A stretch of 64,000 bases of DNA, taken from contig JAULSR010000002.1 of the NCBI GenBank assembly GCA_030512295.1, forward strand, positions 3,472,001 to 3,536,000, written 5' to 3'. Under the pieces are notes generated by a model, which worked only from the letters and a program-made list of their open reading frames with translations, was not told the DNA's origin and did not search any database. Shown piece after piece: positions 1-11,614 of the stretch (positions are counted from its first letter, which is position 1; every line of letters starts with the position of its first letter). The DNA comes from Bombardia bombarda (Eukaryota; Ascomycota; Sordariomycetes; Sordariales; Lasiosphaeriaceae). The translations under genes were made by a program, and so were the position numbers.

Positions 1-731
1 AAAGATAGGTGGCCAGACAGTCGTATAGACCGCATGGGAAAGGAAACTGAGGCGCCAATCGGTATCTGGGGGCCAGGGCCCTCGCCTTCAGCTTTCGGGC
101 ATGGCGCTGGATCTGATAGCGGTGCTCGTCAACGCTACCAAAGAAATAGGCGCCGCCGTGGACGTAGAGCATGACACGGTTGCCCGGATCGTTTCTCTTC
201 TTTCGGTCGTGGTAGTCGGCCTTCATCTCGATCCACTCTGCCTTGAGGGGCGTCCTGGGCTTCCGCCATTGCCACCATTCCTTACCGCCTACTTGACGGA
301 TCCCTTCAGGACCCAGCTGTTCCTGCATAAGAAAGGCAGCACGCGATAAATGATCCTGAGAGATCTCGACCTCGTCTACTTTGACCCATTGAGGGTGCGG
401 CACCCATTGGCTGGTGAAAGCCTGCAACTCCTCGACGGTATGGCGAGAGGCATACTCGAGAAACGAGCGGATGAGGTGCAAGCCTTCATCATACGAGATG
501 TGAGCTGTAGGATGCTTCTGTCGGGATGACGTGTTGCCCAGGTACTGTAGTGAAGAACGATGAACTTGGTTAGCCAATCATTCGTTCTTCTCGTCTGAAC
601 CAAAACTCAAAAAATAGCCTTAGATACTCCTAAAATACCTTAGGTAAGTAAGGTAGACTTACATGAGAAACGAGGGTGGAGACAACCGTCGGCGTAACGG
701 CGAGGCCCACGGTCGCCGTGTTCATATTCAT
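1..731 (-). CDS. alpha/beta hydrolase (HSL/Abhydrolase_3 type), partial
   Basis: This is the 5' part of a minus-strand gene that leaves the window at base 1. Exon 1 is 663-731 (23 codons, starting MNMNTATVGLA). A 118-nt intron, 545-662, has donor GTAAGT, an internal CTAAC and acceptor CTACAG. Exon 2 is 1-544 and open to the edge. The protein carries the HGG oxyanion-hole motif in VMLYVHGGAYFFGS, followed by RYRLAPQFPFP, the hallmark block of hormone-sensitive-lipase-type esterases. The GxSxG nucleophile and the rest of the triad lie beyond the edge. By family it should hydrolyse a carboxyl ester, substrate unknown. No signal peptide is evident. A helical stretch with paired Trp precedes the HGG block, as in fungal steroid-hydrolase-like members. 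Family is confident, specific function is not. Confidence 0.8.
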
Positions 732-1528
732 GGTCACTACACTACCTTGGATTACTAAGTAAAAAGAAATATACAATTGCGCGTGCCTGGCTGGCTAAGA
801 AGGTTTCTGTACCAGGCATCTCATAGGTAACTCAAGTAAAAAGGAGAGTTTTCATCGTCTGAAGAATAGAATGTTTCATTTAGTAGGGAGTACGGAGTAG
901 CGCGGGTAGGAAATGGTTATGATGTCATATGTTACAAAAAGCCATCAAACGCGGAATTAGACCCAGAGCGGCTGAGATGAAGAGTGGTTGTGAAATTGGC
1001 GAACAGTCGGGACGAGAAGTCTGAAGGCAGGCATTGATCGGCAGGCGTCCTGAAACGGCTAGCGCTGCGACCCGAGACCCTTCCAGCGCGCAGGATCACG
1101 GTCATGAAAATGGTGGGGTTACGGGCGCACTGAGCTGAGGCATCACGGACGGCGCAAGCTCCGCGTCACCGTGAGAATGCCTAGAGATAGAGTCAACCTT
1201 TTCTATCTCGTATCCGCGCAACTATTTATCAAATAACGCGACAGGAGCTTTAATTGAGCAAGATTTGCTCATCGATTCTTTTGCAGCTCAAATTGAGCAA
1301 CTTCAAGCAAGCTATACCGGTCAACTGGGAGGTGTTAGTGACTTGGGACCGCCCCGCTTTCAAACCGCTCCCCGCCATTCCAGACCCAAGCCCACTCTCC
1401 TCCAGATCATAAGCTCAACGAAAGGGTAGCTTCCCGATATACCATATCTCTCTTCTTTGGTATTTGTCGAGCTTCTATTTCGAGCATTACTCCTAAATCT
1501 TCCTCGTTGTCTTTACAGAGCAGTCACC
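732..1528. other. intergenic region between divergent genes
   Basis: This 0.8-kb stretch separates the divergent hydrolase and RING genes and must hold both promoters. It is AT-richer than the flanking exons, especially 740-960. I see no ORF with coding character, no RNA gene and no clear repeat. Confidence 0.5.
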
Positions 1529-2258
1529 ATGGCGACCCAATATGAAGGTACAATACATCCCCCTCCCCCCTTCTCAATCACCCCCCAATCCTCCACCGAC
1601 CCATAACCTACCAGACAACCAACTAACCCATCCCCCTCCAGTCGAACACAACATCAAACCCCCCACCAACGACTCCTCCACCACCAGCCGCCGCCAAATC
1701 GACATGTCCACCTTCACGTCCCACCTAAACGTCGTCGCCCCCTCCACCAACCCCTCCTCCTCCCTCTCCGAGCCGCACCACAACAACCCGCACGCGCAGC
1801 CCAACCCCGTCGACATCGCCGCCATCTTCCGCCTGCTCCAAGACCAGATGGGCGTGCTCGCCACCACCGCGCCCACCGCGGACAACGCCGCCTTCCTGCG
1901 CGAGCTGGTCGAGTCGCTCGAGCTCGACGTGTCCAACCCGCCCATGGAGATCCGCGGCGTGTCGCAGCAGTACCTCGACGGGCTCGACCGCGTCGCGCGC
2001 AAGACGCTCAAGGCCGACGAGACGTGTCCCATCTGCGCCGAGCGCTACCTCGACGACCAGTACTGTCTGGTGGTGGAGCTGCCGTGCCACCACAGCCATC
2101 GGTTTGACTTGGAGTGCGTGGGGCCGTGGTTAAGGAGCAAGGGCACGTGTCCGTTGTGTAGGAAGGAGTTGGATCGGAAGAAGGAGGCGGAGAAGGGGAA
2201 GGTGGAGGAGGAGGAGGAGGAGGAGGAGGAGGATGATATGGATGGGTTGTATGCTTGA
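1529..2258 (+). CDS. RING-type zinc finger protein (putative E3 ubiquitin ligase)
   Basis: Two exons, 1529-1547 and 1642-2258, are joined across a 94-nt intron (GTACAA...CTCCAG, with CTAACC near the acceptor) and give 211 aa starting MATQYEVEHN. Residues 1-60 are disordered. A helical segment lies at about 63-130. A C-terminal RING occupies residues 135-179: CPIC (135-138), a Cys-x-His cluster at 155-159, FDLEC (161-165) and CPLC (176-179). The position that is normally His three residues before the Cys of the xxxCxxxWL block is Asp162, a variant discussed in the findings. A run of Glu and Asp follows at about 195-206, encoded by a GAG microsatellite. RING proteins bind an E2 and promote ubiquitin transfer; the substrate is unknown. 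The start sits in a good context (CACCATGG). Confidence 0.85.
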
Positions 2259-2785
2259 TTTGGGCTGGGCGAGGTGGGTTTGGGTTGGGTTGATTTCGTC
2301 GACTATTAACATTCAGAGCGTGTTCTTTTTAAAGGGGGATGTTTTTTGTCTTCTAGTGGTGCTATGGATGGGATCTTTGGCGTTGGGCAGGCTAGGTAGC
2401 TGCCGATTTGTTGACGATTGAAAAAGATTTCACCACCCGGTAAGCAAGTAGTGTCAGTTGCGACGGTATATCAGGTACTCACTCATACTTCCATGACACA
2501 TTTTACAACCAGGTCCTGCCTAGTAAGCTTTTATAACTAACGATAATGCTATATATACAATTTCTATGGCCGCGTCCTCCGTGACGGCGCAAATTTAGGA
2601 CGTTGGGACAAGATATCATGCATTCGTTCCTAGGGTAAAATCACAAGACAGCCTCCCCATGTCACAAACACCCATCCTCCTCCTCCTCCTCCTCCTCATC
2701 ATCATCTTCTTCTTCCTTCACCTTCCACAACCCCCCTTACAGCATCTTCACAATATCATACACCCCCACCCCCACCCCCGCCTCC
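2259..2785. other. convergent intergenic region with pyrimidine microsatellite
   Basis: This is shared 3' flank of the convergent RING gene and the small mitochondrial-type gene. It holds a polypyrimidine trinucleotide tract at about 2673-2715 (CTC, then CAT and CTT units). No coding signal is visible. Confidence 0.5.
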
Positions 2786-3316
2786 TCAGCACTGCGTCAC
2801 CTTACTAATATGCCCATGCTTCGACATGGCCGCCCACGCGCTCTTCTTCCTCTTCTGCATCGTGTCCTTGTCGTGGTCCGGCAACTCCCCGTGATCCTTG
2901 TCCCCCAGCGGCTTGGAGAACTCCTGGTTGATGCCGCTGGCCTCGAGCTTGCTGCCGAGCCCGTTGCCCTCCTCGGTCGCGCTGGCCGCCACCTCCCACG
3001 GGTTCGTCACCTTGGGGTTGAAGGCGTCCTTGAGCTGGGCAATCTCACTGTCGTCGGCGCTCTTGGTGTGCTCGCACGTGTGCGGCTTCAGGGACGTCCG
3101 GTCCTGGTCGTCCTTGTAGGAGCGCACGGGCGGGCTGTGATGGAGCTGTCGGGTGGATATGGCGGCGATGGAAGAAGGGGCTGGGGTTAACTGAGGTCTA
3201 TGGAGTTGTCTTGCTCGCACCAGGGACTGAGCTATGTTTCTTGGGTAGAGGTAGAGGAGGGGTTGGGATGATCTTGTGACTTGGCGGGCAGCCATGGTGT
3301 TGTTTGTTTTGTTCAA
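2786..3316 (-). CDS. small probable mitochondrial protein, unknown function
   Basis: An uninterrupted frame of 176 aa. The start may instead be Met8 (MAARQVTRSS, base 3295), giving 169 aa; that form looks more like a natural presequence start. The N-terminal 50 residues are rich in Arg, Ser, Leu and Gln with almost no acidic residues, typical of a matrix-targeting presequence, ending near RQLHHSPPVRSYKDD. The remainder is hydrophilic and charged, with NPWEVAAS, KLEASGINQEFSKP and the C-terminal SKHGHISKVTQC. I do not recognise a catalytic domain. Composition resembles short conserved fungal mitochondrial proteins of unknown role. The antisense frames over it are shadows. Moderate confidence that it is a gene, low on function. 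Confidence 0.6.
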   Translation of the reverse strand: MNKTNNTMAARQVTRSSQPLLYLYPRNIAQSLVRARQLHRPQLTPAPSSIAAISTRQLHHSPPVRSYKDDQDRTSLKPHTCEHTKSADDSEIAQLKDAFNPKVTNPWEVAASATEEGNGLGSKLEASGINQEFSKPLGDKDHGELPDHDKDTMQKRKKSAWAAMSKHGHISKVTQC

Positions 3317-6300
3317 AAGGGGCGGTCGTGAGGTTCAGGGGCTGTTCAGGGGTTCGGACTGGCTCTTTGGGAACATCGGCTTTGGATGTCCAGTTTTCTT
3401 GGCTTTTTTTCCCTGTTGATATTGGAATATGAACAAGTGTGTAAATCAGTTGTTGAGGCAGTGAGATGACATTCAATCCCCTTGTTTGGATCGTGAATGA
3501 AGTGTTTGAAGACCGGAGGGAGGCTCCTTTTGCCCGTCTTTTTTTTACGAGCTGTTGACGTCACCACGACAATGCCCGAATGAGGGTGCTTTTGGTGGAT
3601 TTGGTTACACTGCACGACCCTTAGAGTTCCCCCGCAGTGGGGCTTCCCCGGTTCCTGACAGGCGACCAGACCAACCAGACGCACCCAGATCACGGCCGCC
3701 CCAAGTGAAAGACGTAGCAATTACCGCATGATTAGGTGCCGATTGGTTGCCCCGAGGGTTTTGGTGACATTGGTGCTAATGATGCTACGGTATTTATTAG
3801 ATGAATAGGTAGTGTAGCTATCCACTTGTCGACATCAGTACCACGGTTCTCTGGACATTTCACTGTTTTGTTATGGGCAGATAGATGCATTTCTGCATTA
3901 CCTACTGTATAGTCTACCCTATTATGCATGTCTCAAGTCGTATTCCCGTAAAGCAATTCCTTCAGCAGGGTACTAAGGTACTCTTATATCTCAGCAACCA
4001 CGCCTGATGACAGCAACATAGAACAATGGTTTTAAACCCCCGGGACAGCTTATGGTCACTTTCTGATATGTGACCACTGTCCCGAAATATCATAACCATA
4101 GTTCAAGTTCAAAACGATACGAAACAACCACAGTTCAAACAATCGCCAAGAAACACCGCATAATGTACATACTGGACCAAGAGGCGCATGATCTTTACCG
4201 ACTTCCATCAGGTAAGACATACAGGCACAGATTCTCACTAATAGGAGGCAAAGGGGGGAAAATACGGGATATGTGCGTTATTTAACAGCTCTTCTTCAAC
4301 ACCAAAACATAAACACATACGTGTAGCTGATGACCTAAGTCGGTCATGTCAGTCCACAGCTAGTAACTGAGGCTGCATCTCACCAGCAACCACCTATTGG
4401 AGGAGACCGCCTCTTTGACTGCCTGCACAATACCCAAGCTCGTCAAAGTACCAAACGTACTCAGTCCCAAGTCAGATATCCCAGGTAAGGTATCCCGTAG
4501 TTCCATTCATAAGCCAGTTCGGAGTCACCGGACAGATTCCGAGCGGAGCGGAATATATTGCCTCGTGGCGCTGCATATCGGTCTGCATAAGTACTTAGCA
4601 GCCGCAGCAGCAGGAGCACAGGACACACGGTAGCGTGATGCGCGCGTAACACTGCTTTGTTGTGTAACTAAACCCTGCTCTTGAGGTATGGATGAGGATC
4701 AAGAGCAGCAGGCATACGAAACATCAACAAGTTGGTTGACACCGACCCAGCTAGCGTATGTCGTGCAGAGAGGCGGGCGGGATTTGTCTTTTCAAGATTC
4801 ATAATAGAAAACAAACCCTGGTTGGCTTGGAGATTGTAGGAGAAACCGACTGACCGACTGTTCCTTTCTCACCGCTCTTCGGTATCAGTTGGATTATCTT
4901 TTGTTGGCATCGCCGGCATCACATGCAATGCATGTTTCCCCCCGTTTGACTGTCATATATCAGTTATCATTATAGACACAACTGAATTCTGAGCGATTTC
5001 AGTTCTCTGCCGTCTCATGTCGTAGCAGCCACAAATGAGGCGTCTGTTAGCACATGTCTGTTGATGGCATGGAAATTCAATATTCGCACGTAGTCGCCCC
5101 TCCCTTTTCCAGCCCCCCTATTCCGTATGCCGCCCACTTCCCATGTGTCATTTTCTCCCATTGGCCTAGACGTGCAGCTGAACCGCCGTCAAGCGAAAAA
5201 GGGCAAACGCGTGCTTGCGGCGTTTGAGAACCGGGGAATTGATCTCAAGGCATGAATGGACAACGGCCAGAACCGGCTTGGCGAATGTTTTAACGAACGA
5301 GATCGCCAAAATGCCTTGAAGAGAAAAAAAGGAATGGGTGTTGGGTTGGGGGACCTGTCACACAGGGCTACACGGTCCTCCAAAGTGGATTGGAGTCTTG
5401 TTATTCGACCGTGAACGGTCTATAAATACCACCCGTCGAACCTGTAAATCCTCGCTAGGTCACATCGTGTCTCCCCTTGACCGTGAAAACTCATTCGCAA
5501 AACGTCTGGCGGGAAATGAATCACGTACGTTTAGAGTTCAGTCCACACCATGTTCAATGCGAACGCAACCCGTCGCTAATAACGGTTCCCTGTATTCGTA
5601 CGTATAAGGAACATCCCCATCTAGAACTGCAGGTTATATATCTCCTTCCCGCATTGCGCGTGCAGTCGATAGACCGCCCACCACGTCCCCGCCGTGAACC
5701 TGCTTTATGCCCACCTCCCCCACAGAGAACAGCGTAGGAGTGCTCTGCCGTTGATAGACGTCTGGGTGGGCTTCCAATACGGCCCAGATGTGTAATTCGG
5801 AAAGAACTTGGGGTTTACCAAGATGATGATGCGGCGGGTCAGGTCCTTCGCATGATATGGAAGGCTTCTAGAAACACGACGTGCCCCTGAGATGCGTCGA
5901 GTGCTCGCCACGTTTCCTGTGGCTCCCTGGTGGGAGACAGCAGGGAACGCACGCAGAGTCGTTTGTTTCAGGTGGGTCGGACGCACCAGTTGCATGGCTG
6001 CACTGTCTTGGGGAATGCAACCCAACGTCTTCGTTGGGACGCTGGGACGCTGGGAGAGCAGGTGAGAAGAGGATCTTACCGCCCGCGGAAGTAGCGGCGC
6101 GCAGCGACTTTCACACGGGCATAACGATGGGATTTCCTTGGTTCCACCACAAAGGTGTAAACAGCCCCAGAACAACAATGCACGACGCCCGCCTGCAGAA
6201 AGAGACATGTCGCGCAAAACATAAACAGTCAACAGGGATGCTACCTGTCCGCTGAACCGATGATGCTGACCAATAGGCTTGCAAGGCGAGACATTGCCTA

Positions 6301-9300
6301 ACAAGGTGTATAGGAGAGAACGGCAACATTGGCTCGAGAGTGGTTGGCGCGGTATGCCCACGCCACACTGGCTTCGCTGTGCAACATGATGATTGCGGCG
6401 CCGTTCTGCTGACTGATTGGTGAGGCTGCTGGTGGTGTTCGGAAAGGCCGCCGCCCATCAGCGTTCGGTTTCTAGAAGCCTTTTCTTGGATCCAACCAGG
6501 AGTTTCTTCGCCGCCCCAATCTCCCAGAGAACCAACGAACCGCGGCCGCATGAGAGGAAGCCCAGGTTACACCACCTTACCAAATCCATCAATCCAGGTT
6601 ATTTTGACGAGCACGTACTGTGTAACTGGCTGGGGAAACACACGGGAAGGGAACGAGATGACGAGATTGAGACTCACAGAGTGCGATCTCGCTGTGACTC
6701 TATACGTGGGAAAAGGTAAGGATTTGGCCCAGAGGTTGGTTGCCCAGCCCTGTTTGTGCCAAGGTGTTGCGCAACACAAATCGAGCCTCGATCCCCTCAT
6801 CACGATGAGAAATCGGCCCAGTGAACCTATTATCTTGCATGCAGCTTTGGTTTGACATGGCAAACGCAATCTTCATGCCCGCATCGTTTGGCGGCCTACG
6901 CTGTTGCGCTGAACCACGAGACTACGTGCGTGGCGGCGAACTTGTCAAGCGGATGCAGAGTCGGCTGCAGAGTCACTTTAATGCCTGCCTGTTAACGCAT
7001 GCAACTTGGCTTGCTCTCGCGTGTTTGCCTTCTCCCTCGGGCTTTTATCCCCGCGATCGAGGGTGGCAAGTTGTGAACTTGAAGGCATCGCCCAAATCGG
7101 TGGATTGTTAGCGTCAATCGTTGCCGTTGCCTGTTTGGCTAGCTGTTAAGTCCTTAGTGACATTGCCCCCCCGCAGGAATCAGCGCTTTCCTGGCACGGT
7201 CATTTCAGATCAGAGTCACCGGGCCTGTTATTAGCGTCCGTATTTAGCATCGCGTTTTTGAGATTCTTGAGCATTTGAGTTTGGCCCCTCCCAATGACAC
7301 GGTAGGTAGGCGCGGAGGCGCGGCTTTAGCTCGAACACCGAATGCCCAGAAAGACGGCTTGGATTCCAGCAGCCTGGGAGTCGGGACAGGAAGGAATGAA
7401 GGCCGACAACGCCTGGGGCGGCGGCGGCGGAGAAATACATGGATGCGCTTGGGGAGCCGATGGAGCTGAATGGGTGGGTGTTGAAGGAAATTGGCGTTTT
7501 TGTTTAGGGCGCCATGGTTTTGCTTGTAGCTCTAAAGGGTTAGGGTGGTGCCACGGTAGGTACGGCTGGGCTGGACTTGTTCAGGGCTGATTGGGGGAGA
7601 AGCTAGGTTACCTTTGCAGGCGGCTGCCACATGCCACTGGACGCCCATGGACCGACCAACATTCGGATACGTTATCGAGCCATCCATCAACGTCCCCTCG
7701 TTCCCGCCCTCCACGAGCAGCCCACGAGGTGGCCACGCAGGGGAGACAGGGGAGCAGATCTCTCTTGTGTCATCCCAGGTTCCTTGCTCGCTGCAACCAA
7801 ATTCCACGCCCACGCCCACGCCCAATGGCCCGCTGCCGATAGCGAAGATAACCGTGTGGTACGAAGGACATCATGGACATGAGCTGGGACAACGCATTTT
7901 TGTTACATGGATCACGCCTGGCCGATTGGACCGTCCACTCCCAGCCACTTGGTCTTTGAGATTGCTCGTTGACCGCCGGTGTCATGAAGAGATGAAAATG
8001 GCCATGGCCATGACCAAGTGGACAATTTCCAAGACAAAAGTGCAGACGGCAGCCATCTTGCTGCGACTCGCTGATTGAACCCAGCCAGCGAGCCTCGTCT
8101 TTCAAGAGGGCATCCCTAGCATGGCTGGTGAGCTGGTATACCATCCACAACCCACAACCTAGAAGCCTTCTTTCCATTGGGGCGCCGATCTGTTTATTGA
8201 TTTGGGGGTCGTCGATTGGCAGACCAGCCAGCTTTCTCCAGCGGTGGGGAGACGGAACAATGAGATGGAAATTGAGTGCCTAGGATCCGACGCGGTGGAT
8301 GCGCAGCCATTGTCGTCAATTAGTAACCCCCCGCTTCAGAGACAAAGAATGATATCGGCTATCGGGAACCAGGCGTTTGGCACCTTCCTTCCTGGTTGCC
8401 GCAAAATATGTAGCGCGCCGCCAACTTGTACAATGCAGATTGCCGATGACGGGAGCGAAGTTGGATGGAAGTCTGCGGTTCTTCTATCCATTCGTACGGA
8501 CCGGGAATCTCTTGGGGAGGAGGTAACTACGCAATCATCTACATAGGTAGGTATTATTCTATTCAGGCAAGTTGGTAGGTCCATTCGGCGTACCTTCCCA
8601 TTCCTGCGGCGGCGCCCCTGCTCACTGTCGGGGCTGTCGCTGACTGGACCTGTGCCCCCCCTGTGGTTTTGGTAGTGCAGGCCCATGAGCCCAGCGAGCA
8701 TGGAATCTAGGTAGGTAGGTAGCCAAGCGAGTGCCGCGACCACGCCTTTCCTCAACCACACCGCACTAATCCGCAATCCGAAGACTACCTTCCTGGCCTC
8801 CACCACCGTCCACGGACCACGTCCGGCTCCGTCCTCTATCTTCGGTTTTCTGGCGCTTTTCTTGCCCTCCCCTTAAATACGATACGGCCTGGCCATCGAT
8901 AACCACACCTCCTTACCACCCCCTTGAAAGCCGGCTGACTTCTTGACTGGCGTGCTTTGCTCCGTTCCACCGTGCTGCTGCAACCACAACGTTCACATCT
9001 CGGGCCTCCTCTTCTTGCCATGCAACAATAGGGAACATCGATCCCGCACCTGTCCTGTCTCTCTGTCTGTCTTGGGTCTCGTCTCCAGGTTCCCTCCTTT
9101 TTGTTTTTGTCTGTAGTTCGTCTTTTGTCGTTGTTCAGCGTCGGCCACAGCCAAAACCTACCTTGCCAACCTACGAGTCCACCCGCCCGCAAACCCGCAC
9201 ACCCGTGGTGCCTCGCCTCCCTGCTTTGCATTGCATTCCGTTTTGCCCGCCAAGGCCCGAATGTCGATTAATCCTGAGATTCCACTTTCCCAGACCCACC

Positions 9301-9437
9301 GCAAGCTGGTTCGAGCACCTGGAACCGGAGCAGTCAAGGCATGGAATACTTCTGCATCTAGGACCCTGATTCATTGCTGCATCCCGCTATAGAGTTCGCC
9401 TGCCCGTTAACGCCCATCAACTCGCGCCGCCGCCGCC
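3317..9437. other. gene-poor region, 6.1 kb
   Basis: No frame here shows convincing coding character; the longest (a 218-codon minus frame at 5705-6361) has no recognisable domain and an erratic composition. A tandem GGGACGCT repeat lies near 6033-6050, a TATAAATA-like box near 5420, and TAGG tetranucleotide repeats near 8700-8722. The last few hundred bases before 9438 are C-rich and probably form the promoter and leader of the kinase gene. A non-coding transcript or a short spliced gene cannot be excluded by eye. Confidence 0.45.
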
Positions 9438-11614
9438 ATGGGAAACACCAACGGCAAGCCCGTCGAGTTCGACGGTGAAGGTGAGCCCTGCCGGTCCAGC
9501 CTTCCTTCTAGTTTCCTTTGGAGGAAGCCATTATATTATCTACGGGATTTAACTCGCTAATTATGGAATCCCAACAGCCGCAAACCTAAATCACTTCCGT
9601 CTCCTTCGAGTTGTTGGTCGAGGCGCCTTTGGCAAAGTTCGGATCGTCGAGAGAAAAGATACAAACCTGTCGTTCGCTCTGAAGTACATCAGGAAAGATG
9701 AAGGTGCGCTCTCCTTCTCTCTTGTGTCTGGTCTCCTAGCCTAGTGCGTACAGCGACAGAAACAATAGCTAACTCGCCATCTTCCAGTCGTACGGTCCGA
9801 GAGCGTCCGAAATATAATACGAGAAAGGCGAATGCTCGAGCATGTCAATCACCCGTTTATTTGCAACTTGCGATACAGTTTCCAAGACATTGAGTACATG
9901 TGCGTACTGGTCCCCCGAATTTCCCGAGCCAATATTCGACCTGGGCTGACACGAAAACCAGGTACTTGGTTGTTGATCTGATGACGGGCGGCGATCTACG
10001 ATTTCACATCTCGAGAAAAGCATTCACCGAAGAGGCTGTCAGGTTTTGGATCGCAGAGTTGGGTTGCGCCTTGAAATACATCCATGGGCAGAATATCATT
10101 CACCGAGATGTGAAGCCTGATAACGTGCTCCTAGACGCGGACGGTCATGTTCATTTGACAGATTTTGTACGAGCCCCACCTCTGTCCACTGCCATCTAGA
10201 ACTAGGGCTCAGCTAACTTGACTTGCAGAACGTTGCCTCGGACATTGTACCGGGCAGGGTGCTATCGAGCAAATCGGGCACCCTGGCCTATCTTGCGCCT
10301 GAAGTATACGCAGGCAATGGTTACGATGTCCGTGCCGATTGGTGGTCGCTGGGTGTGCTTTTCTACGAATGCATCTATAACAAGGTAGGCCATTGTCAAT
10401 TTGATCGCGTCATAGTAGGATTTGCGTGGCCAGTCGCTACGGACCGGCCCGCCCGACCTGTGTGCGGACCGCTTTACCAGACCAGCACAGCTAACACCAT
10501 GGCGACAAACAGAGACCATTCGAAGGCAACTCTGAATCATCCTTGAGCAATGTCATTCAAGCTGCGAACCCGAAATACCCAATCACAAACCCACCCGTCT
10601 CACTATTATGTCTGTACGCCATTCAGGACGCCCTGCAAATAAACCCGGATAAGCGACTCGGCAGTACATGGGAGAGCTTTATCCACCATGATTTCTTCTC
10701 GCCCATCGACTTCGAGGCCCTGGAAAGGAAGGAGATCGACCCTGTCTTCATTCCGTCTTCGGAGAAGACGAACTTTGATGCTACGTACGATTTGGAGGAA
10801 CTTCTATTAGAGGAAGCGCCTCTTGAGGCCCGCGCCCGGAGACAGAAGCCCCGCGAGAGGCTAAAGGACGATGCTACTGACAAGGAAATCCGGGAGGATG
10901 AGCTATATCGGATGATTGAGACCGATTTCCGGCCTTTCGATTACACGATTGCAGCCTACAAGAAGTAGGAGCTTGAACTCTGCCATGACCATCTTTGCAT
11001 ATCCCGAGGCTAACATCGAAACTAGGATCACGGGACAAGATCCAAAGTGTAAAAGCTCGACCCCGACCTCAGCAGTAGACGAGAACACGCAGCCGAATGC
11101 TCTGACAACAGACGAAGCAACGACCTCGATCCCCTCAAGGACCAACACCAACGGAACGTCCAGGTCCAATCACAAGGGCTCCCTAGCCCCCGAGGGGCAA
11201 CATGGCCAGGCCAACGGCGGCGACAGCTATGCCCAGCAGAGAGGTCAACATCGACCCAGCAGCAGCCATCAACGGCGCGGTCCTCCAGGTCGGCCACCAC
11301 CGCTCCCTCCATATCCGCAGTCATACACGAATAACACGGGCCGAACAGGACGGACAGGCGGGCCCTCGATGATGGTCGGCAGCCCCACAGGCGGCATGCA
11401 GGTCACGCTAGACGGCAAGGGCAGCTGGAGCGACCTTGCGCGGCAAGACGCCACCCTCCCTGCGGATGCCGCCGGCGCCAACGCCGATGGCAAGTCGGAG
11501 GGCGGCGGCGGCGTGTTTGGCTTCTTGAGCAGAAAGAAGGGGCGCGGGCACAGCCCCAAGCCCAAGGAGCGGGGCGTGCTAGGGAAAGAGGGCGCGAGAG
11601 TAATCATTGGGTAG
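9438..11614 (+). CDS. AGC-family Ser/Thr kinase, YANK/STK32-like
   Basis: Seven exons (9438-9480, 9578-9703, 9788-9899, 9962-10166, 10229-10384, 10513-10964, 11026-11614) join in phase to 560 aa; the introns are 61-128 nt. The start MGNTNGKP offers Gly2 for N-myristoylation, as in animal STK32 proteins. The kinase domain spans about 21-285: glycine loop GRGAFG (29-34), Lys50 in FALKY, HRDVKPDN (141-148), and DFN (161-163) in place of DFG, which is characteristic of YANK kinases, then a LAPE motif near 184-187. An AGC-type C-terminal tail follows, with an acidic/Leu-rich stretch. The last exon adds about 200 residues of Ser/Pro/Gly-rich disordered sequence ending in a basic patch (SRKKGRGHSPKPKERG). 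Missing the final 61-nt intron would end the protein early at AYKK. Substrates are unknown. Confidence 0.9.

Noticed and set aside
5705..6361. 218-codon minus frame
   Set aside because: No domain is visible. Composition is Cys/Ser/Arg-rich like random GC-balanced sequence, and an overlapping frame on the other strand is nearly as long.
8700..8722. TAGG repeats as telomere-like sequence
   Set aside because: The fungal telomere unit is TTAGGG; these are simple TAGG microsatellites scattered in intergenic DNA.
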